In this document: positions 35,901 to 46,300 of the stretch, in pieces
Numbering within the stretch: the stretch's first letter is position 1
Layout of the letters: each line of letters starts with the position of its first letter
Assembly (NCBI GenBank): GCA_963778525.1
Contig: CAVZUJ010000001.1
Location: 1,364,001 to 1,428,000, forward strand
Source: Schlegelella_A sp963778525
GTDB lineage: Bacteria > Pseudomonadota > Gammaproteobacteria > Burkholderiales > Burkholderiaceae_C
DNA: 64,000 bases
Direction: 5' to 3'
The notes under the pieces: model-generated
Told to the model about the DNA's origin: nothing
Seen by the model: the letters and a program-made list of their open reading frames with translations, nothing else
Databases searched by the model: none
Program-made: the position numbers and the translations under genes

Positions 35901-38900
35901 GCGTGCAAGAAGAAACTCCGATCGGCCCGACAACGACGCTCGGGCAACTCGTGGTCGTGTAGCCATTGAGCGCCGTCGGGCCCGACACGACGCAGGTGCC
36001 CGACGCAGTGTCCGGCGGATTGTTCGGCACGCAAATCGTCGTCGTGTAGCCGTTGCCTAGGGTCGGCAGCCCACCCGAACAGAGCGGGACGGGCTGGCTG
36101 AGGTTGTTGTTCGGCGTGCAGGTCGTCGTCGTGTAGCCGTTGGCCAATGTCGGACCCGAGTTCGCGCATGCAGCGGCACCGGCCGGACCTGTGTTGTTCG
36201 GCGTGCAGGTCGTCGTCGTCCAAGCGTTGGTACCGTCGCCCGTGGCAGGCGTGCAAGTCGACACCCCTGTCGGGCCGGTCAGCACCGTCGGGCAGCTAGT
36301 TGCGGTGTAGTTGTTGGTGCCATCCGCCGCAATCGGCGTACACGAGCCCACGCCCGTCGGACCCGTCGTCACCGGAGGGGGGCAGGTCGTGGCCGTGTAG
36401 AAATTCCCGCCCATGGCGGCGACCGGCGTGCACGTCGCAACCGGCGTCGGACCGGTGACGACCGGCGCGGGACAGGTTGTCGTGGTCCACAAGTTGGCCG
36501 CCGTCGCGATCGACGCCGAACACGACAGCACCGGCACATTGGGGTTGTTGTTTGTGGAGCAATCGATCTCTAGCCAGTTGTTGCCTGCATTTGCCGTCTG
36601 CGGCGTACACGTTGCGATGGGCGCGTTCGGCGTCGTGACCGTCGTACACGTAATCCCATTCAGCGGATCGGGAACGCAGGTTCCCGCCTGTACGCCAGTA
36701 TTGGTAACTACAGTCGCGCAGTCAGTGCGCTGGTGATTGTTGAGATCCGTGGCGGGATCCGGCGTGCACGAAGCGACCGTCGTGGGGCCGCTGTCGAGGA
36801 TCTCGGCAGGACAAGTCGTCGTCGTCCATTGGTTGCCGGGACCGGCCGCCGAAGGGGAGCACGAGTTGACCGCCACGTTGGTCGTGTTGTTGTTCGAACA
36901 GTTGACGGTCGTCCAGGAATTGCCGGCACTCGCTCCCGCATTTGTGCAGGATGGAACTGGAACATTGGTGGTGACCACCGCAGCGGGGCAGGTGGTGTCG
37001 ACCCAATTGTTGCCCAGTGTCGGGCCAGCCGCCGTACAGGTCTGGACCGGCACATTGGTCGTCGTCAAGATCGGGCAGATCGTCGCCGTCCAGTTGTTGC
37101 CACCGTTGGCCGCACCCGGCGTGCAGGACGACGCTGGTGCCAGCGCCGAATTGTTCATGCCGCAGGTCGTCGTCGTCCACAAATTGAACGCCGTCGCTGC
37201 AATCGGGGTGCACAACAGCACCGGAACGTTCGTCGTGTTGTTGGGCGACGTGCAGGTCGTCGTTGTCCAGGCATTGAGCGCAGTCGCAGCCGAGTTCGTG
37301 CACGATGCCACCGGCACATTGCTGGTGTTGTTGGGCGATGCGCAGGTCGTCGTTGTCCAGGCATTGGTACCGTCGCCTACGGCAGGCGTGCACGACGCCA
37401 CCGGCACGTTCGGCGCGCCGCCTGTGCCACAGGTGATCGCCGTCCAGAGCGGAGAGGTCGCGCTCTGAGGTGTGCAGGAAGGCACTCCGGACGGGCCGGT
37501 CGGTACCGTCGAGCACGTTGTGGTGGTGTACGAATTGCCGCCGTTGGGGCCTGAAGGAACGCAGACATCGATCAGCGTCGGTCCCGTGGGGTTCGTTGCG
37601 CATGTCGTCGTCGTATAGGCGTTGCCCGAATTCGCCAAGGCCGCCGTGCAGGCGGCGACAGGCATCGGCCCAGGCGCCACCGTGTTGCAGCTGGTCGTCG
37701 TATATGAATTGGCGGGCGAAGCCAGGGCCGGAGTGCACGCGGCCGCCGGAGACGGCCCTGTTCCCGACGTCGCGCAGGTCGTGGCGGTCCAGTTGTTGCC
37801 TGCGCCCGCGATGTCGTTGCTGCAACTACTCACCAGCGTCGGGCCGCTCGTGACCGTCTCGCAGGTGATATTTCCGCCAGGGGTACAACTGCCCACCGGA
37901 CCGGGCGTGCACAACTCCGTGCTCGCGTCACATGAACGCAATTGCGAGGTGCTGCGCCGGACCTGGCTGGTCGTGATCTGAATTTGCGACGTGCTGGCAA
38001 TGATCTGGTTCGTGCTGATCGACACCTGCGAGGTCGACTGCGTGATCTGCGTCGTGGTCTGCAGGGTCTGCGTCGTGCTTTGCAGGCTCTGGGCCGTGCT
38101 CTGCAGGTTCTGAGTCGTTCCCTGGTTCTGCTGCGATGTACTCTGCAGGTTCTGCACCGTGCTCTGCAGGTTCTGCACCGTGCTCTGCTGCGGAGTCCAC
38201 ACGCTCATCTGCAAGATCGTATGGACCAGGAGCTCCTGATTCGTGCTGAAGAGGTTCTGCATCGTGCTCTGCAGGTTCTGCTTCGTGCTCATCAGGTTCT
38301 GCACGGTGGCCGTCGCCGTCTGACTGGTGTTCTGCATCGTCTGCGTCGTTGTCTTCAACGTCTGCAGGGTCGACATCAGCGTCTGCGTCGTATGCTGCAT
38401 CGTCTGAGTGGTCGTCGCCAGCAATTGCGACGTGCTCTTGTTGATCGTCGACGTCGACATGTTGAAGTACGTACCGCACGGAACGTACGAGTAGTGCACG
38501 GTCTGGTTCGTGATCGTGCGCACGCCGTTGTAGGTGCCATCCCAGATCGGACGCGGCGTGCCGTTGAAGTCGGCCGCGGGTGCAGGCGACGGGTTGTTGG
38601 TGGTCATCGCGTTGAGAGTGCCGTCCTGTTCGCCGACGAGCGTCTGCCCACCGATATCCACCGGGCCGCCGATGAAGGCGCCCTGCGGCGTCGACTCATC
38701 CTGGGCGTTCCAGTACCCGTCGGTCGTCATGATCGTGAAGTTCTGCTGACACGAGTACTGAACCGGGTCGTCGTTCATCCCGGAGTTGATGCCGTCGTGC
38801 TTGCCCGCGTACATCCGGCCGACCCGCGCAAGACCTTCGCGCATCGGCGACGAGCCGCCCGGCACTTGAGAGAAGACTTTCGTGAACCACAAACCGCGCT

Positions 38901-39746
38901 GCGTCGTATTGAAGTCGTCGATCGCGAGGTACTTGTTGGGATTGATCGTGGCGTCGCCCGGGTGGTCCTTCGGCTTGACAGTAATGAAGCCGACCCGAAA
39001 GCTGTCAGTCAGCGGCGTGAACGCCAGGCTGGCTGCGCTCTTGATCAAGAGGATTCGTGTCCGGTAGAACGTGTACCAGATCGCGAAGTTCTGCCGCTCG
39101 TCGACGCCGCCGACTCCGCTGCCGGAACCCACCACCACTCGGTTCCAGGTGCCGCCGTCGGATGAGGGGACCGTTATGTTCGCGTCACCGTCGGTGCAAG
39201 GCGTGGAGTTGTAGGCGACGATGGGTACCGTGCCACCGGTCTTGTAGTAGTAGTACGCCGGCTGCGCCGTGTCGTCGTAGCCGCTGGTGCGCAACGTGCT
39301 GTCGTCGTAGGCCTTGAACGCCTGCGACAGGTCGACCGTGGCAGCCGACGCGCCGTTGAACGCCGAATAGCCGTCGTACGGCGCGTTCGTGAACGACGGC
39401 GCCGCGAACGGCGTTCCATCGGCCTGCTTCGGCAGCGCATAGGTCTGATTCCGGTTGTAGTAGACGACGTTGCATTGCGCCGCCTTGTAGCCGATCGAGC
39501 CGAGTGCCGACCGCCGAGCTCCATCTCGTCGGGCATGTGGCCCCAGCCCATGGAGCCGGAGGCATCCACCAACAGCATGACATTGGGCTTGACCTGCGCC
39601 CCGTTCGTGCTGGTGATGGGAGAGCTCGAGATGTCGGTCTGCGCCGACAGCACCGGCGTGGAGATCATCGACGACAGCACGAGTGCCCAGCACAGGGCCC
39701 GACGAAATGTCGGCGCCTTGGGCTCGATTCGAAGCTTGTCGTTCAT
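32932..39746 (-). CDS. pilY1: Giant PilY1-like pilus tip protein, paralogue B (frame broken near both ends)
   Basis: About 2270 residues with the same plan as paralogue A: signal peptide (A-L-C-W-A-L-V-L-S-S); MIDAS motif D-A-S-G-S in the first 70 residues; 25 heptads at ~429-603; 25 cysteine repeats at ~641-1355; and the C-terminal PilY1 propeller. The frame slips at about 39506-39520, between M-P-D-E-M-E and G-S-I-G-Y-K. It slips again near 32975, so the expected ending S-W-R-E-V is read out of frame; in the repaired frame the gene would stop at 32909. The C-terminal 2.5 kb is virtually identical to paralogue C. It is the last gene of unit B. Confidence 0.85.
33044..35559. repeat. 2.5-kb direct repeat, copy 1 (3' half of pilY1-B)
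   Basis: The bases 33044-35559 match 43527-46042 at a constant offset of 10483. I saw one difference (G at 33091, A at 43574), and the translations of this stretch agree in all frames I compared. It covers the whole propeller-coding region and stops abruptly just before the cysteine array. Confidence 0.9.
35680..37824 (-). repeat. Cysteine-repeat array of PilY1-B, 25 units
   Basis: Twenty-five C-x15-C units that align one to one with those of paralogue A. Unit 5 lacks one residue and unit 14 is shortened to C-V-P-D-P-L-N-G-I-T-C. The central unit 13 is again the aberrant one (N-N-H-Q-R-T-D-C). Confidence 0.85.
37936..38460 (-). repeat. Heptad array of PilY1-B, 25 units
   Basis: Exactly 525 bases, 25 uninterrupted heptads. 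Units 12-13 (LVHTILQ-MSVWTPQ) are the irregular pair, at the same place as in paralogue A. Confidence 0.9.
38474..39216. repeat. 0.74-kb direct repeat, copy 1 (5' region of pilY1-B)
   Basis: It matches 49845-50587 at a constant offset of 11371 with about four substitutions. It codes for the second half of the N-terminal domain up to just before the heptads. Confidence 0.85.
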
Positions 39747-39777
39747 CTTCTTCTCCAGGAAGGAACCATCGCCATGT

Positions 39778-40434
39778 TCAGCTCGACGGCACTACCATGA
39801 CCTGTATGTAGCTGGTGCTGTTCCGGGGGCCCAATACCTGACTCGACATCCGGAAATAAACTGTCAACACCGGCTTGCACAGAGGATCGTTCGGATAGTC
39901 TGCGCAATCGCCGCTCTTGGTCTGACCGCCGGTGACCTGTGTCTGCACGCACTGCTGTCCGGGCGCGCCGGGAGGCGTGTTCGCCAGCTTGCACATGCGC
40001 TCGATGATGTAGCGGACAGCGTTGCCCGAGCCATCGTTGGCCGTGGCGAGAACGCTGGGGCCTGCGCTGGACCAGTCGTACTTGCTGGGATCCCCTGCGA
40101 TGCGAGTCGGATCGTTGGTGCCCCAATCGGAGAAATACCCTTGCCCAGCAATGTCCGAGTCCGTCCCGCCGGCCATCAACACCTTCGGCTGCCACCACGC
40201 GGTCGCCATTTCGGTGCCGAGGTCCGCACCTGACAAGGCGTTCTGCCTCATGCCGAGATTGCCGGCGATCGACAGCCCGGTTCCGGATTGTCGAATCATC
40301 GCCAGTCCGGTTAACGCCATCACCACCAACACGATCAGCGCCACGAACAGAACGACACCGCTCTGGGTGCTTCTCGATACATGCCGCATACGCCTCGCGC
40401 GCTCCATCATGGTCGGCCTCAAATCCTGTTGCAT
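39778..40434 (-). CDS. pilX: Minor pilin-assembly protein PilX, paralogue B
   Basis: A 218-residue homologue of PilX-A, with the same hydrophobic N-terminal segment S-G-V-V-L-F-V-A-L-I-V-L-V-V-M-A-L-T-G-L and the same C-terminal end pattern (S-Q-V-L-G-P-R-N-S-T-S-Y-I-Q-V-M). Internal methionines at codons 9, 10 and 16 (M-R-H-V-S-R) are alternative starts that would give a shorter leader like that of PilX-A. It follows pilW-B by 19 bases. Confidence 0.87.
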   Translation of the reverse strand: MQQDLRPTMMERARRMRHVSRSTQSGVVLFVALIVLVVMALTGLAMIRQSGTGLSIAGNLGMRQNALSGADLGTEMATAWWQPKVLMAGGTDSDIAGQGYFSDWGTNDPTRIAGDPSKYDWSSAGPSVLATANDGSGNAVRYIIERMCKLANTPPGAPGQQCVQTQVTGGQTKSGDCADYPNDPLCKPVLTVYFRMSSQVLGPRNSTSYIQVMVVPSS

Positions 40435-40453
40435 ATAGAAATGCCGTCGATGC

Positions 40454-41629
40454 TCAACATCCGCCTGCTCCCGTAGGGGGCGATTGGCCCCAAATCATGT
40501 TGCGGAGCGGAATCACCTTGTCGTAGACCCTGTATCGGTAGTAACGCCAGTTGTTCGGGCTCGGACGTTGGTCGCTATCGGGTGTGCCATCGACATTCGT
40601 CATCTTGAACAAAGTCAATGCTCCGCCCTGACCTATGTACGACGGGTTGGGGCTGATGAAGTTGGGAGCTTCCGGATCCGAGACGGGTGGCGCGGCGTAG
40701 TCGCGCCCGCGTACGAGCACCGCAACCCGGATCGCGCGTACCCTGGTCCAGTCTACGGGTGCCGTGTTCTGCCATTCAGCGTCCGAGATACGCCCGTCGC
40801 CGTCAGCGTCGCATCCGTAGTACGCCCTCAGGTTGACCACGCCCTCGGCAACGCCGTAGGATTGGCTCGGATCGCCCGGACCCATGTTGTTGACATACCC
40901 CAACGTTCCGGTGGTTGCATCGACGGACCAAAGGTCGTCATGAGGCGTCGGCCCGAGGTTATAAAGATTGCCCGCGCTGATTGCCGGCATCGACGCGGCT
41001 GCCGAATTCCAGCGAACAGGCGTCGATAGACCGGAATAGAAGTCGGTGTACGTGCCCGTTCCGAAGGTCAACGTGAAGTCGTCTGCGCCGGTGTCGTCGG
41101 TGATTTGCAGCAGATTGCAATTGTTGGCCGCGTTCGTCACGACCACGACGTCGCCGCGCTTGAATCCGTATTTGCTCGGCGAGGCCGTCAGCTGGGTTGC
41201 GCTGCCGCCGGCAAACTGCTGCAGCTTCGCAAAAAACGGCGAGTCGCCGTAGAACACCTCGATCTTGTCGGGTACGGCCGTCGCATCGCCGCCAGGGACG
41301 ATGTTGACCGGCCGGAGCGTGAAGCTCGCGCCCGGGCCGCTTGCGTTGTTGTCGTGGGCGTTGACGACGCAGCCCAGCTCGGCAGATCCCGCCGTGCCGA
41401 ATCCCATTCCGGCGAGCCTGAGATCGCGCTCCAAGTTGAACATTGCCAGCGAACCCGCAATCTGCGCGTCGCCGCTGGAGGTGCTGACGCGGATGCGCGC
41501 GTTCCATACGGAGACGGTCTGGAAGATGACGAGCATTCCGATGAGACCGATCACGATGCCGACAAGCACCTCGATCAGGGTCACGCCTCGGCCTCGACCG
41601 CGCGGAGAAGAATGATCGCCCTTGCTCAT
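40454..41629 (-). CDS. pilW: Minor pilin PilW, paralogue B
   Basis: A 391-residue pseudopilin with prepilin signal G-R-G-V-T-L-I-E-V-L-V-G-I-V-I-G. I chose the ATG at 41629 (M-S-K-G-D), which has GAAGG at good spacing. An ATG eight codons upstream (41653), overlapping pilV, is also possible. The body aligns with PilW-A (L-A-G-M-G-F-G-x-A-G-x-A-E-L-G-C, N-M-I-W-G-Q-S), with an extra few residues at the C-terminus. Confidence 0.9.
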   Translation of the reverse strand: MSKGDHSSPRGRGRGVTLIEVLVGIVIGLIGMLVIFQTVSVWNARIRVSTSSGDAQIAGSLAMFNLERDLRLAGMGFGTAGSAELGCVVNAHDNNASGPGASFTLRPVNIVPGGDATAVPDKIEVFYGDSPFFAKLQQFAGGSATQLTASPSKYGFKRGDVVVVTNAANNCNLLQITDDTGADDFTLTFGTGTYTDFYSGLSTPVRWNSAAASMPAISAGNLYNLGPTPHDDLWSVDATTGTLGYVNNMGPGDPSQSYGVAEGVVNLRAYYGCDADGDGRISDAEWQNTAPVDWTRVRAIRVAVLVRGRDYAAPPVSDPEAPNFISPNPSYIGQGGALTLFKMTNVDGTPDSDQRPSPNNWRYYRYRVYDKVIPLRNMIWGQSPPTGAGGC

Positions 41630-41636
41630 GGCGCCT

Positions 41637-42143
41637 TCACTGATTGGGGACATAGCTCACCAGTACTTGCCTGTGCCACTGGGATGCGGCATTGGGAGGC
41701 TGCCAGCAAATCGTTATGACAACCGTGCTGTACGACGGCGACGCCGTGTTCACCGCAATAGACTGGGTGACATCGGTTGCTCCTGGCAGCCCGGCCACGC
41801 CGGCGACAGCGCCTCGAACCTCGTCGACCCAGCCTAGGACGATCGGACTGGTGGACGCAGCCCCGGCAAAGTCGCAGTAGCCGTCGGCAACGACAGGCTG
41901 ATGAGCGAAGGCCTGAATCGATGCCTGAATCGATGCTGGCGGATTGCTCGTGTCGACGTTGAGCGCAATCTTGCTGGCGATCTCGCTTGCGAACGTGGCC
42001 GCGTCGGTACGGTATTGGGCGTCGGACTGCGAGGCGATGGCCGTGCCTCCCATGGCGACCATTCCGAGGATACCCAGGGAAAAGATCAGGATCGCGATCA
42101 ATGCCTCGAGTAGGAACATGCCTTGTTGCTGATGCCTGTTCAT
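41637..42143 (-). CDS. pilV: Minor pilin PilV, paralogue B
   Basis: A 168-residue pseudopilin almost identical to PilV-A in the N-terminal helix (Q-Q-G-M-F-L-L-E-A-L-I-A-I-L-I-F-S), with a diverged C-terminal domain. It follows fimU-B by nine bases and is intact. Confidence 0.92.
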   Translation of the reverse strand: MNRHQQQGMFLLEALIAILIFSLGILGMVAMGGTAIASQSDAQYRTDAATFASEIASKIALNVDTSNPPASIQASIQAFAHQPVVADGYCDFAGAASTSPIVLGWVDEVRGAVAGVAGLPGATDVTQSIAVNTASPSYSTVVITICWQPPNAASQWHRQVLVSYVPNQ

Positions 42144-42152
42144 AGCTTGGCC

Positions 42153-42728
42153 TCAGCAGGCGCGAGAGTCGCGTGAGTTGAGACTCGGATCGGGGCTGCA
42201 AAGACGGATCTGGCCTCCCGTCGAAACGATGACGTCCCAACAACGAACCGGGCCGGCAGGTGAACAGAGGCCCATCCCAGGATTGGTGAAGGCGATGCCA
42301 CCCACGGCACCCGACGCCGGCTGCCCGAGACCATCAAACGCGAACACCGCTCCACTGGCAGCGATCGCGACGCTGCCCTGATCGTTGCGGTTCATTGCCT
42401 TCCACTCGATGCCGGACGCAGGAGTCGAAGAGACGCGAACCATCCAGTTGGGCCCTGCCGGGTTTGGATTGACGGCGTCCGGCGTGGCCGAATCGAGAGG
42501 AGTGTTCGTCATCACCAGTTCGACACCCTGGTTCTGCTTGATCGCCTCCGTGCGCGCGGTCTGCAGGCCCGCGTAGAAGCTCTGAGCCATCGAACCGAGC
42601 CGGGCGTTCTGCAAATAGCCCGAGACGCTCGGGGCCCCGAGAGCCAGCAGGATGCAGGCGATGGTCAGCGCCACCGACAACTCGATGAGCGTGAAGCCGG
42701 TCGAGGGGGCGCGGAGTGTCACGAGCAT
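42153..42728 (-). CDS. fimU: GspH/FimT-type minor pilin FimU, paralogue B
   Basis: A 191-residue intact pseudopilin with signal T-G-F-T-L-I-E-L-S-V-A-L-T-I-A and a GspH domain ending in R-L-C-S-P-D-P-S-L-N-S-R-D-S-R-A-C. The ATG at 42728 overlaps the pilE-B end by 10 bases. FimU links the tip complex to the rest of the pilus. Confidence 0.9.
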   Translation of the reverse strand: MLVTLRAPSTGFTLIELSVALTIACILLALGAPSVSGYLQNARLGSMAQSFYAGLQTARTEAIKQNQGVELVMTNTPLDSATPDAVNPNPAGPNWMVRVSSTPASGIEWKAMNRNDQGSVAIAASGAVFAFDGLGQPASGAVGGIAFTNPGMGLCSPAGPVRCWDVIVSTGGQIRLCSPDPSLNSRDSRAC

Positions 42729-43171
42729 GTGTCGCTCTTCTTCATAAGCCAATGAGTCAAGCACGGCGCGGCCGTCCAGTCAGCCGGCGCCTGCGTGGTG
42801 GCTTGCGCGTTCGCCTGATTGATCGTGTAGACAAACCCGACCATGCTGTTGATGCCTGTCGCCACGATCGTGTATTGGGTTGCCGACACTCCCGTGCAGG
42901 CAAACGTGAAATTCGATGTAGGAGATGGCACGGGAGCCGGACCTCCTCCAACTTGGCACGAATCAGTAGCGCCGCCAGTCGTATAGGTTCGCCAGTCTTG
43001 GAAGTACTGCTCCATCTTGAGCCGCATTTCCGAGAGGCCCTTGACGGCATCGGTGACACGGCCCCGCATGACGTAGGCGGAATACGACGGAAGCGCAACC
43101 GCAGCGAGGATCGCGATGATCGCCACCGTGATCATGAGCTCGATGAGCGTGAAGCCTCGATTAGCAGGCAT
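42719..43171 (-). CDS. pilE: PilE-type pilin, paralogue B
   Basis: A 150-residue pilin starting M-P-A-N-R-G and continuing into the class signal G-F-T-L-I-E-L-M-I-T-V-A-I-I-A-I-L-A-A-V-A-L-P. Glu5 and the methylated Phe1 context are intact. It has C-terminal cysteines and a D-x-C-S end. It is the first gene of unit B, 16 bases or so after the inferred transcription start, with GAAGGGA as ribosome-binding site. Confidence 0.92.
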   Translation of the reverse strand: MPANRGFTLIELMITVAIIAILAAVALPSYSAYVMRGRVTDAVKGLSEMRLKMEQYFQDWRTYTTGGATDSCQVGGGPAPVPSPTSNFTFACTGVSATQYTIVATGINSMVGFVYTINQANAQATTQAPADWTAAPCLTHWLMKKSDTCS

Positions 43172-43193
43172 TTTGCGTCCCTTCAGAGAATTC

Positions 43194-43263
43194 AGTGTAG
43201 GTGGAGTGCATTGCGTTGCAGGCGGGGCGCGCGACGAACGGAGCATTCCGCATCTGCGAACGG
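43194..43263 (-). promoter_or_regulatory. LytTR/AlgR-type operator and -10 hexamer upstream of unit B
   Basis: Minus strand: CCGTTCG (43257-43263), 15 bases, CCGTTCGTC (43233-43241), then TACACT (43194-43199), 35 bases after the second CCGTTCG. The two boxes are 22 bases apart from start to start, about two helical turns, as expected for the direct-repeat sites of LytTR regulators. The 215-base gap between pilY1-C and pilE-B holds nothing else that I recognise. Confidence 0.75.
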
Positions 43264-43387
43264 CGTGCCGATCGACTCCTCTCGAGATCTCGCCCCCGGG
43301 GCAACGGTCCGAAACTCGGTCCGAACACTTGCCGACTTGGTGCGTCGCGCGAGGGATTTGGACCCGCGCGCCGACTAGTCTTCTGGC

Positions 43388-46300
43388 TCACTGGACCACG
43401 ATTTCGCGCCAGCTGACCCGTTTTACACTCGACCCTGGGGGTACGATCGGGATGGTACGAGTGAGCACGCCGGCATCCGAGGTGGTGACGATGCCCCTCT
43501 TGTTGTTGGTGGGGTCCCCGCCTTGCACCTGGATGATGGTCAAGCCGACGATGAGGGAATTGGCAACCTCTTCAGAGACCGACAGCAGGGGCGAGGTGAT
43601 GACGGCCTGGCCGGTGGAGTAGTTGAGGTAGTTCAGCCAGCTGTAGCCGCCAGCCGAGCAGGCGCTGATCTGCGGCACGTTGGAGCCGACGATGAGGGTG
43701 CCCGAGCGCAGCTGCATCTGGACGTTGACGCGCTCGCCGCTGTCGGGCAGATCCAGGCGCCAGCCCTTGCTCGTCGAGCACTGCGCGGTGGTGCCGTTGC
43801 AGGCGATCGTGCGATACGCCCCCAGGCCGCTGCCGACCTGGGTCATGGTCAGCGGCGCCAGCGACGTGCGCAGGGTCGGGTAGGCGGTGGCCGGACCGGT
43901 GACCGGGTCGATGATGCCGTAGACGGTCTGCGTCTGGACGTTGGACACGTCGGTGGCGCCGAGCAGCTCGCCGGTGCCCACGAAGAGCATCGGCGAGTTG
44001 CCGATCTGTGTCAGCTCGGGCCGGATCGTGATCGCTTGCGGGGTGCCGGAGCCGTCGGTGGCGGTGCCCACCAGGGTGGCCTCCAAGCCCGCCGGAGGCA
44101 CGGTGTTGTTGACGTCGAAGCGCCAGATGTTGCCCAGCAGGTCGGTGCCGTAGACATACATCGTCGTGTTGTTGATGAGGGCCTTGTCGACGTAGTTGTT
44201 GATCTGCGCCAAGCCGCTCGGGGTATTCGCATCGCCCACGCCGGTCGGGATCTTGTTGATGATCTGGCCCGTCAGGGCGTTGAGGATGTACAGGTAGCCA
44301 CCGCCGTCGCCAGCCGTCGGTGTGGTGTTGACGTTGTTGTAGCCCGAGGTGACCATCACCACCCAGGTGCCGTTGTTGAGCTTGGAGATGACTGGGTGGC
44401 CGAAGGACAGGCCCAGGTGGCAGTCGGCGGTGTTGCCGCCCGCGTTGGCGGGGTTGAGCGGGCAGACGGTGCTGCTCCAGTTGAACTCCCACATCCCCTT
44501 GGGGTTGGCCGGGTCGGTGACGTCGAGCGCGTAGAAGCTGCGCCCGCCGTCGTTGAGGCCGCCCACGAGCATGGTCTTCCAGTTCGCGCCGTCGTAGACA
44601 TCGCTGACGGTGGGCGTGCCGTCGACGAAGTAGCGGTGCACGTTCTGGTAGTTGGCGTCGGCCAGGGTGTAGAGGTTGGGCAGCACCGCGGTTGGGATGA
44701 TGGCCCACGCCTCTTTGCCGCCGAGCGGGTCGACATCGCTGGTGCCGGCATAGAACGCGTGCAGCATGCCGTCGTTGGCTGCCACGTAGAGCATGGGCGT
44801 GCGTCCGGCGTTGGTTGCCGCGAAGGCCGAGTAGCCAGGGTCGACGTAGGTAGCGAAGGGAGCCCGCACGTAGACGGGCTGGCCGTCGACAACGTCACCC
44901 AGCACGTGGTCGCGCTTCCTGTAGAGCTCGGTGGCCACGTTGGCGGTGAAGTTCTCCAAGCCACGCTGGCCGCGCAGGAAGTTCACCAGGTTGTCGCCGG
45001 GCGCAGCGGCGAGCTGGACGGCGTTCATGCTCGGCTTCTGGCTCAGCAGCGAGACGTTGAGCGCGCCGAAGTTGGTCAGCTCGGCGGCGTTGAGGCCGGT
45101 GTCGGCGACGCCGGTCGGGTTGCCGGCGCCGTCGCAGGCTCGCGTGTTCGAGGTGAAGTTGACCAGGTTGTTGAGCGCCCCGCTCCTGAATAGCATGATC
45201 TTGCGGTTGTCGCAGGCGTTGCCCACCTTCGCATCAAGCAGGCTTTGCGCCGACCAGATCACCGGCGCATTGATCAGGCCGGTGTTGACGTCGATCTCGT
45301 GCTCCTGCACGTCGCCGGTCCACTTCTGCGTCGTGTAGCTCGCCAGGTAGACGAAGTTGTCCCCAGGCACCGGCTGCAGGTTGGAGATGCCCGCACCCGT
45401 CGATGACGCCACCCGTGCCGTGATGCCCGCCAGCGCGCCGCCCAAGCCCGCTATGACCGAGGTCGGATCGCCGGCGCTGAAGTACAAACCTCGTCCGTCG
45501 ACCGCTGCGTGCCAGAAGTCGTCGATCGAACGCGGGTCGTTGTAGTTGTTCGCGTTGGTGTAGTCGAGCGAGGGGTCCGGCCACAGCGGCCAGTTTGATA
45601 CGTTGGGAGGCGCGGCGGTGTCGTGGCCGACGCGGATGTCGGCAAAGCGCGTGTCGATCGGCGTATCGGTCGCACCCGACACGGCCGAGGTCTTGTAGTC
45701 GGGCACATACTTGATCGTGCCCGAGACGCCAAGCGCAATGCTGAAGGTCGTCATGTGCTGCCAGCGTGCCTGGTCGTCCTCGGCGCCCGAGCCCACCGCC
45801 GGAACGTTGTCGTCCGAAATCGCATTTGGCCAGCCCGTCGATGGACGCAGATCGGTGATGTAGTAGTACTGCGCCACGTCTGACAGCGAGTTCGTGCTCT
45901 GTGGGTTGCCGTTGTTCACGTTGACCGTGCACGGCCAGCCGCTGCACGACGGATAAGAGGTCCCATCGGCCGCGGTCCACGGCGCCACCCCATCGATCGG
46001 CAGGATCGGCTGTGTTCCGGGCGCATAGCAGGTGCCCGAGGCCGCGGGACCGACCGAGGTGGTGACATCGGTTCCTGCGCCGGCCTGCGCGCCACCGCTG
46101 ATGGGGAATTGCTGCACCCGCGTGTAAGTCGTGGTCGCCTGTTGATTGCCGCTCAGCGGCGCGCAGGTCGTTGCGGTGTAGTTGTTGCCCGCGTCGGCGC
46201 TCGCCGGGTTGCAACTGGTGACGACGGTCGGACCGGGCGTCGCCGTACTGCAGGTCGTGGCTTTCCATCCGTTGGTCGAATCGGCGCTGACGTTGGAACA